Below, in pieces: positions 10,877 to 24,100 of a stretch of DNA of 64,000 nt. Position numbers and translations under genes: made by a program. Position 1 is the first letter of the stretch, and every line of letters begins with the position of its first letter. Below the pieces are notes generated by a model. That model ran no database searches, was not told where the DNA came from, and worked only from the letters and a program-made list of their open reading frames with translations. Origin of the DNA: Sycon ciliatum (taxonomy: Eukaryota > Porifera > Calcarea > Leucosolenida > Sycettidae); NCBI RefSeq assembly GCF_964019385.1, contig NC_088643.1, positions 77,701,626 through 77,765,625 on the forward strand. The letters are read 5' to 3'.

Positions 10877-11951
10877 CAGGGCTCACCACGACCATACAAA
10901 GCGTCAATAACGGTCATTTGGATTTGACCAATCAGCGCACAGCAAAACGGGCTGTTTCTTGCAATTGTGGGGTGTTTTCTGAGTGGAGCTTGGCTGTATT
11001 CGTTGGTTTTAGACATTAGGCCATTGTGGATTCGTGTTCAGAAGGTGTGTCTTTGGGGGGTTACCGTCTCGAATTTTTCGATTTGGCCTTCGTTTGGCTG
11101 AGATCGGATGGTGAAATCACTCAAACGCGAAGGCGTGCAAACAAGTGAATGAAGAGAAAATTAGAAATCGGGGACGGTAAACCGATAGAGAATTCAAAGA
11201 CCTTGAAAATGAGCTATCGATGATGAGAATCGGCCAAGGAGAACCGCTGTTCTACTTTTTTGAAGACATCAAGGTCGGCCGTGCGTCGCCGCGCGCACCA
11301 ACAAAAACTGGCAGCCGTGCGCATATCTGCAAGTGCAACAAGAAAGGGCGGAGGAGACAGCAAGCGTTCCAAGTGAAGAGTTTACCTTCGTGTTGACTCG
11401 AGCTAAGGACTCATGCCAGTCAGGGATCATACTAGTCACCTCTCATCATGGTCATGACTAAGGGATTCATTTGTGACAAGGAAACTCCCCACTCGCAGCG
11501 TGAAAGCTGCGAGGCCAAACAGAAAAGAGTGTGCCGAGTCGCGATCAGGAAACGCTGAGTTCTACTGACAACATTGGTTAGCTAGGCGCGGAAAATTCTT
11601 GTAGATGCCAGGACTCAAGTTCACCAGTACCCCACGGACATATCTTGGTCGACACCCACCAGCGGATTTGAGAAAACTGACCAAGATTGCTTGGAGAAAG
11701 GACGTCTTCTCCGCGTGTCTTTCTCGACATCAAACAACAAGATTCGCTTCGGCACTGGCCCTTCGCTGTGCAGAGTAGACCAGGAAGTCGTAAAATACCG
11801 GTATTTTACGACTAGACTGTACATCGCTGTACATCGATGAGCATGAACTCGGGTGCGTAGCCGCTATGACTGCACAAACTCTGGTTTTGGCGGCATTCAA
11901 AATGGTGGTCGACGCTTTTTGAATTATTTTGTATGGTCGTGGTGAGCCCTG
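10877..11951. mobile_element. hAT-like non-autonomous element, 1.08 kb
   Basis: Inverted termini CAGGGCTCACCACGACCATA / its reverse complement, extended inward to TTTGTATGG and an AAGCGTC word. The flanks carry ACTGT on both sides (10872-10876, 11952-11956), a 5-bp duplication. CAGGG ends suggest hAT; hAT normally makes 8 bp, so the subclass is uncertain. No transposase frame was found inside. Confidence 0.65.
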
Positions 11952-12067
11952 ACTGTGAAATCAAAGCCGTTCTGCTGACACTGCATAGCCCGTGCGCGTG
12001 CAGCAAACGTTTTACGTGACACTTCCGTGGCTTGCTTCAAAGCAACCTTCAACTATTACCAAGAGTA

Positions 12068-12317
12068 CATGAAAACCAGAGTGTGCAGCTCGGATGGGTT
12101 GCTGTCACGGCGAAATTCCGTGATTACATCATTTTAGTGATGTAGTGCGTACAAGCAGGATTCAAGCAGGCCTCTTTCTGCACAACTGCAGCTCAGTTGT
12201 ACGCACTACGCCATTTCCCGCCTCAGATCTGGGCCAAATATGATGTAATCACGGAATTTCGCCGTGACAGACACCCATAGCAGAAAAGGCCCCAAGCTGC
12301 ACACTCTGGTTTTCATG
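12068..12317. mobile_element. TA-flanked palindromic MITE
   Basis: Ends CATGAAAACCAGAGTGTGCA / its reverse complement with TA on both sides. A second inner inverted pair (CACGGCGAAATTCCGTGATT at about 12107 and 12250) makes it a near-complete foldback. Non-coding. Confidence 0.7.
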
Positions 12318-12319
12318 TA

Positions 12320-15128
12320 TTCATTATTGTACTCTTGCTATTACTTGGAACCCCCGCCGGATGTACCAGATATGCACATGGGGATATGGCCCCATCCGCC
12401 CATGCTTGCCCGGGGACCGGATGACGCAATGTTTGGATTTCGTTGCGCCAGACCCCAACCTGGAGTTGCACACTCTGGGGGGTTATGGACTCTTGTTATG
12501 ATGTAGCTCCCACTGCACTCCCAGCTTGTAGCTCGTCATCTGCCATGAAGTCATATATCTCGTCATGGATACGGGAATAACGGCGTTTTGTACGTAGTCT
12601 ACGGCGTTTCTTGGAGATCGAACGATCTTTGCGGAATCTGCATGCGCTGCGGTTGTTGATCTTCTCTGTTCTCGATATCGAGCGAGCTCGGCAAAGTAGC
12701 TAGCATGCGCATGCGTTTCACTGAAGAAGTCAGCTGACCAACTCCTAAAGCGAAACATCTGGGAAAGCAAGCCAGCTGGCTGGCCTCCAACAGCCGCCGC
12801 GTTGTTCATGATCTGATGGTTGTTGACTGCACTGTGGCCTTGGGCTGAATCGTTTTGTTTCCTCAGATATTTATTCGAGTCATTTAGCTGAACCTGTGGC
12901 CGAGGGCCGACTTGCTAGCAGTTGAGACCAGTGAGATAGATAGAGACAGAGAGACAGAGAGGAAGAAGATCGGGTATATACAGAGTCTTTCCGCAGTTGT
13001 TGTCCTATGAAGACAAGGAAGGGAGATTTCCTGAGGGCGAAGCGTAATTTCATGGCCTGACCTCCAGAGAGCGCGGCCTGATGAGCAACCATGAAGAAAG
13101 GGAAAAGTTAGTTTGTGGTCTCGGTCCGGACCCCTCCAATTTCTTTGTTGCTGAGCGTAAGGAAACGTTTGATGCGTGTATGTCATCCATATTTCGCGGT
13201 GTAGAGAGCTGATCAAGCCAACGGTGATGCTGGATACCGAAGGCGCAGTACCCATCTCACGCGGGTATACTTGGGATGGCGGAGAAATTCCCAAGGTCGG
13301 TACCGGAATTGCAGCTTGCAGGGTCCTTAGGCCAACTTACTCATTCCGCAACAGGACTTGCCAAATCGGAATACCCTTAGACTTACTAGATCAACAGATG
13401 ACATGTCCCGTCACCGAATTGAAATCGAAAGTTGATATGACCAGATGCAGGGCATATGTTATGGCGTAGATCTATGGCCTGAAAAATAGTTACTAGTTGT
13501 ATCTATTTGTGGAATTTGATCGTAGTCACCACATCAGTCAGCTGCTTGATTTTGAAATGGAAATTGCCAAAAGTAAATATTTGCCAGGTTCCAAATTTGG
13601 TCTTTCTTTCCCTTGACCAATTCCTTCATGTGTAGTGTGAAGGCTTGCTTATGTTTGCCAGCCACCACTACTTTTGAAGGAGTACTGGGAACATTCCGTA
13701 CTAAAGTTGCTTTGGCGAGCTTTCGCGTTGGCAAAATTGTTCTCTGTCTTGAGGCTGTAATTTAACCGTCTTACAACTCGTGCATACGCAACACATGATC
13801 ACATGCGGCCAGTGAAAGCATGGGCATAAGCAACCTAACAGTGCTGGAGTAAAATTGTTTTTTTTTTACTTCATGTGCACCTAGCTTTCATTCCTGTGCA
13901 AATGTGCATCCAGTGCCACCATGACATTTCTGCAATCAGCACGCTGTTCATATAACGTCCAGCTTGTATTGAATTTTGCCGCAAGTAAGTCCCAAATAAT
14001 TATAATAGCAGTTAGAATAGTGGAACTCCTTTAGCGACCTCTTCTCCATAGTTTTTGTTCCGCGTCATGCATGTACATGTACATGCATGTATTGCACAGA
14101 AGGGGGCAAGCAGTTCATTCGTAGCTGTGGGTTTCAAGATCGAACAATCATCAGATGATTGTATGCGTGTATGTATGTGTGTATGTATGTGTGTATGCGT
14201 GTATGTGTGTATGTATGTATGTGCCCACATAATTTAGCCGATGCATGTGCCAAATCCAGCAGCCCGAGCCATCGGTGCCGTTCCCAGGGTAAGTTTTTAG
14301 TGTACAACTGCCCGGTTGCACCAATGCAGACAAGACATGAAGCTTTCCCTTGTGGATTTGTACATGCGCTAAATGAGCGCAAGCCACATTCTTCACTCCT
14401 CCATTGCCATAAAGCACACAAATCTGCACCTGACCCGATGATTGCATTCTGCTGTAACGCCGAGTGCGGAAAAAACATCCGAGCTAGAAAGTCACCAAAA
14501 CTTCGCAAGGTGCCAGGTTGGAACCAAAGATTTAGGAACACCATGTACTGGTGACTTTGTCTTATCATGTAGCACTGCATGGGCAGTGTAGTACTGTACA
14601 TGCACAAGCTCAGAACAAGAAAGAAGTTGCTAGAATTTCGCAAAGAGAATAAATCGCTAACCTGGAGCGGAGATGTTCTTCGTCTCCCGATGTTGCTGTA
14701 TGTGATGTGGAACGGCATACTTGCAATAATCTTGTCTGCAATAATTCTTTGTTGCCATTTTCAATAGGTCCGTCAATTCATACTCAACAGTTGTAATAGG
14801 TTTTTTCATTTGATCCAACGAGACACATAGTCTTGTCTGCCTTAGAACCGGAACCTTTTGTTGTGCTGTGCTTTCTTGCACTTCTCACCAATCCACACAA
14901 TGCAGCACACAAGGTACCCTGGGGTAACATGCCCGTTACCTGCTAGTAAGGTACTACTCAGTTCAGGGACCAGTCCTATACTTCCAACCATATGTACTCA
15001 TAAGCCATTGAGCAGGGTGGTATGCCTGAATCTAACCAGAAATGCTTTGCACCTACAATCCTGACAACACACCAATCGACCAAGAATTTCATTTGACTCC
15101 TCTCTCTTTTTTGCTGCATGTTCTGTAG
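12320..15128. other. intergenic region upstream of the CLC gene
   Basis: No coding family seen. It contains a short GTAT/GTGT repeat at about 14160-14225 and a CTCT-rich patch near 12930-12960. The 5' end, promoter and any non-coding first exon of the CLC gene should lie in its right part; I could not place them. Confidence 0.4.
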
Positions 15129-15140
15129 TTCGTTGCGCAC

Positions 15141-18100
15141 ATGTTTCGCAAGCTAAAGAACCATCTCCGAGCTAGTGAATTTCATCGCTACTCGTTGGAG
15201 GAACGGGAACGGCTATCAGAGTTTGAAAGCTTCGACTATCTTCCGCCGCACAGTACAGCGTACAAGGTGAGTGAGCCATTGCCTGAATATTCTTGTGTGC
15301 GAATATTATCATGGATTTTAATAGTAACCTTCAGCCGTCTGGTATAAACCGTTTTTCTTCTTCTTGAATTTGTGTGTATCCACGTGTGTTTGCATTGCTG
15401 TGAATATCCCTGTCCAGATCTGGTCAACAGAGAATCGAAGCAAGGATGAGTGGGAAGTTTGGCTAATGATGGCACTGATTGGCACCACGACGGGCTTAGT
15501 AGCATTTCTCCTTATTCAACTCATTGATATCATCTCTGAGTAAGTTGCTGACCTGCTCATTTTCTCAGACGACAATCGGTCGTATAACCATTTGTCAACT
15601 TAGAACTAGTATTTGAAAATGGAGATGCTTCCACGCGAAGAAAATTGGATGCAGAAATGCGCGATGAGGAGAAACGAGGACACATGTACAAGCTCCTATG
15701 ATGTGTGTGCAGGTGATGTTGAACACCTATCTCTGAATGCATTCTGATCAGCTCTTCACTTGTTGGTGTTCACTCTTGTCAGGACAAAATGGCACGCGGT
15801 CATTCCGATGGTGGAGCGCAATGACCTTGCGCTAGGCTGGGTGACGGTGATGTGGATTAGCTTATGCTGCGTGTCATTATCAACTGCATTAGTAGTGGTA
15901 AGTAATGCTCTTGACACTGCCGGTTGTCCTGTCGCGGGACCTCTGGGGTGCAGAGAGGACTTGACTGGCCTGCACTCTCTCAGAGACTTGTCGCGGGACC
16001 GCAGACAGTGGGCTGCTCTTGGCAGATTGCTATTTTCCCGTTATTGTTCCGTGCAATGGCCAGGATATTGAAGGGCACACATACACCAAGAAGACTCTCC
16101 TTGCCATGACATCTTCAATCTGCCTGTGTAGTACTACGCTATCTTGAGATCCACCCCCAGCCACTTTTTCTATGTTACAAATGCATCCTAAAGAAGTAGA
16201 CCTAAAACTCACTTTGTTTGGTGAATGTTTATTTGTAGTTCTTCCTTCTCTTCGATTGTTGCATCCCTCATTCTTGGAATGGATAATAAGTGAGTGCGTA
16301 CATCTGTGCTGTGTTCTGCGTGCCTCACAGTTATTTCGACCATCGGCTGCGGGCTCTGGGATCCCTGAGCTGATTGGCTTCCTAAATGGAACCTTTGTCC
16401 ATCATATCTTTAATATCAAGACAATGATTGCAAAGTTTTTATCATGTGCACTGGCTGTCTCGGCAGGCCTTCCAGCGGGTCCTGAAGGTCCTGTAATTCA
16501 CATGGGGTGAGTGTTTGAATGTTCGATGCTGACTTTCTATGTTCTGCTTTTTGTTAGGATCGTCTGCATTTGTTTTCACGCGTACATATGTGCAGAAATA
16601 TTCTATGTGTTGTATACACACGTACATATGCATGTGTGTGTGTGTGTGTGCATTGGCATGCGTGCGTGTTCGCTTTCCACTGGTAGTATCAGCAGTGTCG
16701 TAGCCTTAGGGTGGGTTTTTTATGCGTTGCAGGCCCCCGGAATCGGTCCGGTTGGTCAGGTTATCACCGGACCAACCTTTTGGCCACAAACACGTGTTTA
16801 CTACTGTGGAGGGCATGTGTACCCGCCATATCATTCACAGGCTGCAGAAAGGCTATGATACTACCGGACCAATCAAAAACTACTTCCTGCGGTTCTGCCC
16901 GCTATGCTTTCACTCCTGATTTCATTCCTGTTCTGTGTGTGTGTGTGTGTGTGTGTGTGTCTCTCTCTATCTCTCTCTCTATCTATCTATCTGTGTGTGT
17001 GTGTCTTTCTCTCTGTCTGTCTGTCTTTCTCTCTCACTTTCTGTTTGTGTCTGTGTGTTTTCAGTGCACTCATTGGCGCTGGCTTGAGCCAAACTACCTT
17101 TGGCTTGAGATTGAAGCATTTCAGTCGCTTTCGCAACTCGCAGGACAGGTCAGTACTTCAGCACCCCGTTACATTGTTATCTGCTGACCGTCTGTGAGGT
17201 TCAGATCTGCTGAATGAACTCGTAAACAGACACTAAATGCTGCCAGGATTCAAAGTTACCTTCAAACTTAGAGCCTGGATTCCGCCCCGAGTCATCAATG
17301 CACACACCTAGAGAATACAAAATATGAATGCAGAATTCACGTATCCTGTGTTGCCACACCTGCCGACATGTCAGTAGCCTGCCGATTTTTGAGGCATGTC
17401 ACGACCTGCCGACAATTGACCTTCTCCTGCCGACAAGAGCCATGAAAGTGTTCAAGTTCGACCTTATGCATGGTTTAGGAGTCATGGTCCAGATTTTTGA
17501 CTTTTACTGCGCATCACGAGTGTTTCTATAGCTCTCTCCTGAGGCGCTAAGCGAAATCATCTGTCTCGGGGAAAAATCGGCAAACTCAGCCTGAGTGTCG
17601 CGCAAAACCGTGAAATGTTTTTTTCTTATCAGTGCCGCATGTGGTCGCTATATAGGGGGGGGGGGGGGGGGGGTCCGGGGGCAAAGCCCCCGGATGATGC
17701 ATTTTATTTTTTCATGCTACTGATATTTGGCTAGAATGATGTGGCAACACTGCTTATCACAAGCCGCGTATAGTTATGCCATCCCGGTACATGCACGCAC
17801 ACAGGTCCAGCAGCGCACAGTACTTCACAGCTCTGTGCAGTTCGGTAAAACCTGTGTTTGCCGGACCCTGTACCAAGCGGAATCCTGTATTGACAGGACC
17901 AATTTTCATGCACCAAAGTGCTGTGGATCGAATGTGCATCCCAAGATTAAGTCGAATCCTGTCTTATCAGGACAGTTTCTGGTGCACCAAGGGCGACCGG
18001 TTAGGGGAGGTTTTACTGTTTTACCATCACAGCTAAATCTGTAACATTGTGATGATCGTTTATGCAGCACTTTCCCACCAAGGGACATCACGACTTTTGC

Positions 18101-21100
18101 AGGATAAAGTTCACTGTATACTGTTTGGTTAGCATTGTCTTGTAGCATTGCATGACACTTTGGAGTGGATACGGTTAGATTGATATTCCACTGAAACCTG
18201 TGTGTAACGAGTCACTGTGACCAATAATGCCACGTGCTGGTGCTGTACCTGCCCTTCGCGCAGGCTTCCATTCTTACCAGTGCCTTTGCGTTTCTTGATC
18301 CTTCTTTTTTTTTCAGGCGAGATTTCATTTCTGCAGGTGCTGGAGCTGGCGTAGCAGCTGCTTTTGGCTCGCCAGTCGGAGGCCTTCTTTTTGTGATGGA
18401 GGAGGTGTCATCTTTTTGGAACATCAAGCTTGGACTGCAGACATTCTTTTGTTGCATGGTGTCATCGTTTGTCTCGGTACGGACCCTGGCTTTACCTAGC
18501 TTAGTATCTTCCGATGTGTTATGTCTTAGTGTGTGGCCAGATAGCCTGGCTATCCAACTTTTTTTTTGCTGGTGAACTGGTGTACATGTAGCTGCACAGA
18601 ATCTCTCAACATGCTACTGCAAATCGAGGGCGATCTGTACACTGCTCATTAGATTTTGTATGCAGAGGCTGCGTTTGAAATGAGAATGCGTGCTAAACTG
18701 ATCTTCATGTACAGGTGGTACGGCGGACGGTTTGTATGTTTGAAAATAGAAAGCTTATGAACGAAATTTTGATGAAAATGGGCAAAGTGTTATTGATTTA
18801 CCAGTGACGTATAGTTGAGCCTCACTCATCCGCATACCAATAGTCACAGGCACGGGACAATCTCCGGGGAAAGAGTTCGGGAAATCTTATCCATCCATTT
18901 TCGGCATCATGCAGAGTACTTCAAAGTATGCCATGTTTTGAAGCATCCGAAAGTGTTGTAAGAAAAGCATCTTACTCCTTCTCTACAAAGCAGAGTTGTC
19001 GTTGTCCTGCAAAAGTGCTCAACCCTCGAACCTGCAACACCAGTTCACAATGGTGAGAAACTTTGTTCTGTTTTGACTCTGAGTTTAGGGTAGCTTGAAC
19101 CGCTGTGACCATGAAAGAACCTTTGAAGAAGAATACCGTTTTCTCTATTCTATAGTATTCTCTAGCATGCATGCACCCCACGAAATGATATTGATATGGG
19201 GATACTTCTGTACTTTGTTGTACTCGGCCGCTTGAAAGTACGAAAAACGCAACTTCTCGAACTTCGAGGAGGTGCTTAGTTGTAGGGTCGCGTGGCCAAT
19301 ATTTGCCTCTTCTCTTGTGATTATGTATCCAGGGCTTGTTCAATTCGGCCATCACAGACTTCAGCATCACAACCACCTTTGGGCAGTTCAGAAGCGAGCG
19401 TGTCATCCCTTTCTATGTAAGTAGCTGGTCTGTCTGTCTCCGGTAGGGCAAGAACACGGATGTACATGTACTTCTAATGTGCTTTTCCAGTTCTGATCTC
19501 TTGCCTGCTGGTCGTCTAACTCAATGCATGTTCTGAAATTCTGAAATCTGCTCAATGGTCTTGTGACCCCCCCCCCCCCCCCTCACACACACACTCTATA
19601 GCTGTTGATAGGCCAGCTACTAAGGTGACTCCGTAAAAGAACTCAGGAATCGGAGACGTACACGACTGGCCCTGCGAGCATTTTCGGTATGCACTCTTAG
19701 CATAGATGTAGGTGGAAATCAACCTACTGGCGACAAACAGCATCTAAAATTCCGTTCTTTGCGGATGATTATTGAGTTGTTGCATTTCCTATTTTATGAT
19801 AATGGTCTCTGTCTGTTGTTTGTTTTGTTCGTTACAGGTTGCTGATAGATTAGCTATCAACTTCTTGCTGTTTTTACCGGCTATAATTCTTGGCTGCCTG
19901 GGTGGACTTTTAGGTGGCTTATTTACTCATTTTAACATTCAGGTACGTCAGTCTGTGCTGGACAACTATAGTTGTCAGCAAATAATTTTCCATACTGTCC
20001 ATTCCGAATGAGTGTCTCTTGCACAGTAGAGAGGTGTCCTTATGGAGAAATGAAATTCTGTTGACCAGTCAGTATTGTGTGTCTCCCGCAAGTTGCTTGC
20101 CTGGTTTGGATTTCAGTTGGTCAGGATAGGATGGCCTTGCTGACAATGCCTTTCAAACCTCGCTTTCTACATGACATTGTCCCCCTTCTGCAGGCATCCA
20201 AACTGCGTAATCACATACGACGGTCGATCAAAGGCACATGGAAAGTGCGTCTCGTTCGAATGGCAGATCCGGTTATCATTACTGTAAGTAGCGCAGCTCC
20301 GGAGGTGTACGACTCCTTGACATTCATGTAGCTGAGTACTTGTACTTATCCGCATGCAACTCTTTCACCTGACGTACCGTACAACCTTTATTTCTACACA
20401 AAGCACACATTCTGTCTGTGTTGATTGTAGTTGCCTTTTTCATTGTCTTTTCTCCTCGCTGTGTTTCTTCTCTCCAGCTGATAGTCGGCACGATATTCTT
20501 CTTTTTACCGCACTTTTTTGAGTGCAAGGCCTTTCAGTGCCAACCGCCTATGTCCGGTTTTGTATGCGATAACACAACTTGCACAGCGAATTCCTCTGAT
20601 GTCATGTGAGTCCTTTCTCTGCAGTGTCGTTCTTGTGAGAATCATTGTGGGCCATTTTGCTTGTGGGATTGTACCGTATGAAACGCGTGAATACCCGGCC
20701 TACAAGTACTCAGCTGGCTGCGTTATTTCCTCTGCTTCTTTTGTTTCGCTCCTACCTCTGCTGCAGATTCACATGTGAACAAGAAAAACCGCTCAACCCT
20801 CTCATCAACATGGTCGAAGAAAATCGCCTCGTCCACTTCAACTGCCCACGGGGAGTGAAGAAGGAATACATGTTGACAGACGGGACACGTCGCAACTACA
20901 GCAACGACACTTACAATGAGGGTACGCAATCTCCATGCCAGTGTCTGTATGATGCCATTAGAGAGGTTCCGGAGCACGGTTTTTCGTGCCAAAATCCGTA
21001 GAGGCTCTACGGATTTTATACGTCTTTTTTTGAGCAGTGAAATGTTCCGGAGTACGGAACTTATGTCTTTGACGTCATTGCCTAGGTTACGATCGCAAAC

Positions 21101-24100
21101 ACGTCATATTCCCGCGCTATGCCTTTTTATTTTGAAAATTTGTACCGATATCAAAACTTCCCGCGGAAAATCGATGTTTCTCGTACCAAATTTGTATGCG
21201 ACAAATCTTTCTGCACTCGATGACGCAAAATCTCCATACGAAACATGGTTCGTATGAAAGCCAGTCCACACGGATTCTCTGTGCCGAAAAATCGTATGGA
21301 GCGCGCCTCGAAAAAATCCGTAGCGCCCATACGCATTTTGGCACGGAAAACCGTACCCCGGAACCTCTCTACTGCCAGACCGCTACGCTGTGTGCAGCTC
21401 TGTTAGATCGCATCCAAGTGTTTTCAATAAGTCTGGTTGGAATTGACTTGTCGTGGGCCAACTGGTACATGTTGTAGTTTCTTACATTGCGGTACAGGAA
21501 ACTTGAATACTAGTCATGTAGTTCCATTGTTGGGCGAATTTTCTGGCTACGTTTTTTTCCAAACCCTAATCTGTGTGTGCTTGTATTTGTGTTTGCAGCT
21601 GCTACTCTTCTGTACACGACTGGTGAAGCAGCTGTCAAGCGGCTCCTGTCACGTGGCACGCATCTACAGTTTAGTGAGAAGTAGGTTTTCCTATCTGTAG
21701 GAGTAAATTTCTCTCTCCCCCCCCCCCCCCCCCCCCCCCTCCCTTCCCATTCAATCCACCTAGCACGTACCAGCAATATGCTTTCCTTTTGGTGTTATGG
21801 GCCGGTTCCACTATGGCTCCGCTGCACATCATCTCCAGGAGATGAAACGTCATCATAGGGGTGAAACGACTGAGTCGATAAGTCGACTGGCCAGTCGATA
21901 AGGTTGAGTCGGTAGAAGGAAAACCCTTATCAAAAAGTTCATCTATAAAAAGTACCCAGAAGTACATGCGTATAGGTCCGTTGGAACCTTGACACTACAA
22001 TGTGTTCATATTGTGCTTTGTTGCAACCTACAATGGTCAATGTGCTCATATTTCACTTCGGTTTGCTTGCGCATGGGTGTATGACCATGCATGTGCAGTG
22101 TGCACATATATATGTTGCGTAAATATGCTGTGCTTGTGTTCATGTGTGAGGGCGATGTCAGTCGATAGGATTGAATCTAGTCTATAAGGAATTTGGGTCG
22201 GTCGCTTTGCCCCGAATTACCATAGTGACCGCGGCTCGGGCTGGTGCAGTGAGGTCGCGGCTCACCACCAGCTTTCTAGTCGCGGCTTGATCAAAACCTG
22301 CTCACCGCGCTTGTGGCTCGCCCAGGTTCTCGAACTTTGCATTGTTTTAGATGCGGGAATTTAAAAATTCAAATTTTAATTTGTTTCGCAGGCCAAAACA
22401 CAAGGAATTGATTTCACGCACGCGCGCGTAGGCAGGTCATCAAAAAACGTCGAGCACGATCGCGGTACAGCGAGTGTCAGTGGGATGGTGCTGCTCCGCT
22501 GCAAGCCACAGCTTTGGGACTTGCCGCGGAGCTGCAGTGGAACCCGGCCCTAAGGGAAATGATTTGTTTCAGGGTTGCTTCAAAGGGTGATTCTAACGGG
22601 AATTGTGTGCTGGAATGATGAATGTTGTTCTCTTTATGTCTTGTACCTTGCAGGCCGCTTGTGGGCATTCTAATCCTCTACTCGTTCTTCGCTTGCATCA
22701 CAGCAGGAAGTGCCATATCCACTGGCTTGGTCATTCCCATGTTGTTCATCGGATCAATATACGGTCGACTGTTTGCGTATGGCCTGGTCCGGTGGTTCGG
22801 TGTACATGGTATGTATTGGCACGAGCCAATCTTTTCATTCCTGACCTGTGCAAGTACTTCATTCAACTGTTCTCGGTTCTTCTTGTGTGCCTCGTTCCTG
22901 CTAGATCGGGATTCTTACTGGGGATGGATTGACCCCGGTGCGATCTCCTTCCTTGGCGCGGCCAGTTTTTTCGGAGGCGTGTCTCGCTTGTCGATGGCTT
23001 TGACTGTCATTATGGTAAGCAGCTGAGCCTGCGTCCAGTGATTCTATTTCCGGGCCTGTCGGAAACAGTTTTTAGAGTGATAAGGCAAGTGCCCACGTAC
23101 CCAGTCCCCAGCCCAGCACCCCTGAACGAACACACCGAGAACTGTAATTATTGCTGTATTTTGAAGTAATAGGTCATGGGTTGAGATCGATTTTGAACTT
23201 ATCTCTGCGACAACGTGAGATGGAAAACGTACGTATGGCCATGGCTCACATGCCTGATCGAGTCTGACAGTACTGTATCCTTTCTTGCTTTTCCTTCAAG
23301 GTTTTATGCAGTTACTTTGTTAGCTTATTGGATTGGAAATGCAGTCTATGCCGTGACAATGGTCTTTTCAGTGTTCTGCTTTGAACATGCGATACCGTTA
23401 CCAGCAGTTCTCTCTCTCTCTCTTCACACACACACACACACACACAGCAACAACAACTTATAACTGCTTCTTTGTCAGACGTAGGAGTTTTATGCTGGTG
23501 CTCTTTCTGTTTGTGCCTCAGATTGAAATCACTGGTGATGTGGAGTTCTTGTTACCCATCATGGTAACAGTGTTGATCTCCAAGTGGGTCGGTGACTATC
23601 TCACACATCCGCTGTACCATGCCCTGATGGAGATCAAGTGTATACCGTTCTTGGACACAGAGCCTGTGATTTACAAGGAGCATCACGGGTGAGCTTAGCA
23701 GTTGACCATTTCTGTTTGTGTTTCTCATTGACTTCAAACCTGATTACAGTCCATTCATAAAAAGATGGGTCCTGGCTCTGGCGAGCTCCCGTATTTGGCG
23801 ATTTTTCGTGATTTCATCGTACACAGTGCAGTGCTGCGAACTTTGAAATTTGAAAAAGGGTCCAAAAAGGGTGCCTGAACTGGGGTTCGAACCGCAGAAT
23901 GCACTGTTGCAGGCGGGGTCAAACGGCCTGGATTTTGATGGTTTTTCCCAATTCAGTGCTTTTGGGGCAAAACCTGGCCGAAATCCTATTCTTGCTATGG
24001 CTTGCTTTTTGGACAAAAAAACATCAGAAACATAATTGGAAGAGGATTCCATATGGGATTGCAGAAAAAAATGCTAAAAAAACTCAACGTTTGACCCATT

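Noticed and set aside
18972-19406. 144-codon minus-strand ORF within a CLC intron
   Set aside because: No motif, and its right part is the antisense of the CLC exon at 19333-19416.
23840-23900. GGTTCGAACC word resembling a tRNA B box
   Set aside because: No A box at the right distance and no cloverleaf could be drawn; similar words at 3850 and 38310 also lack partners.
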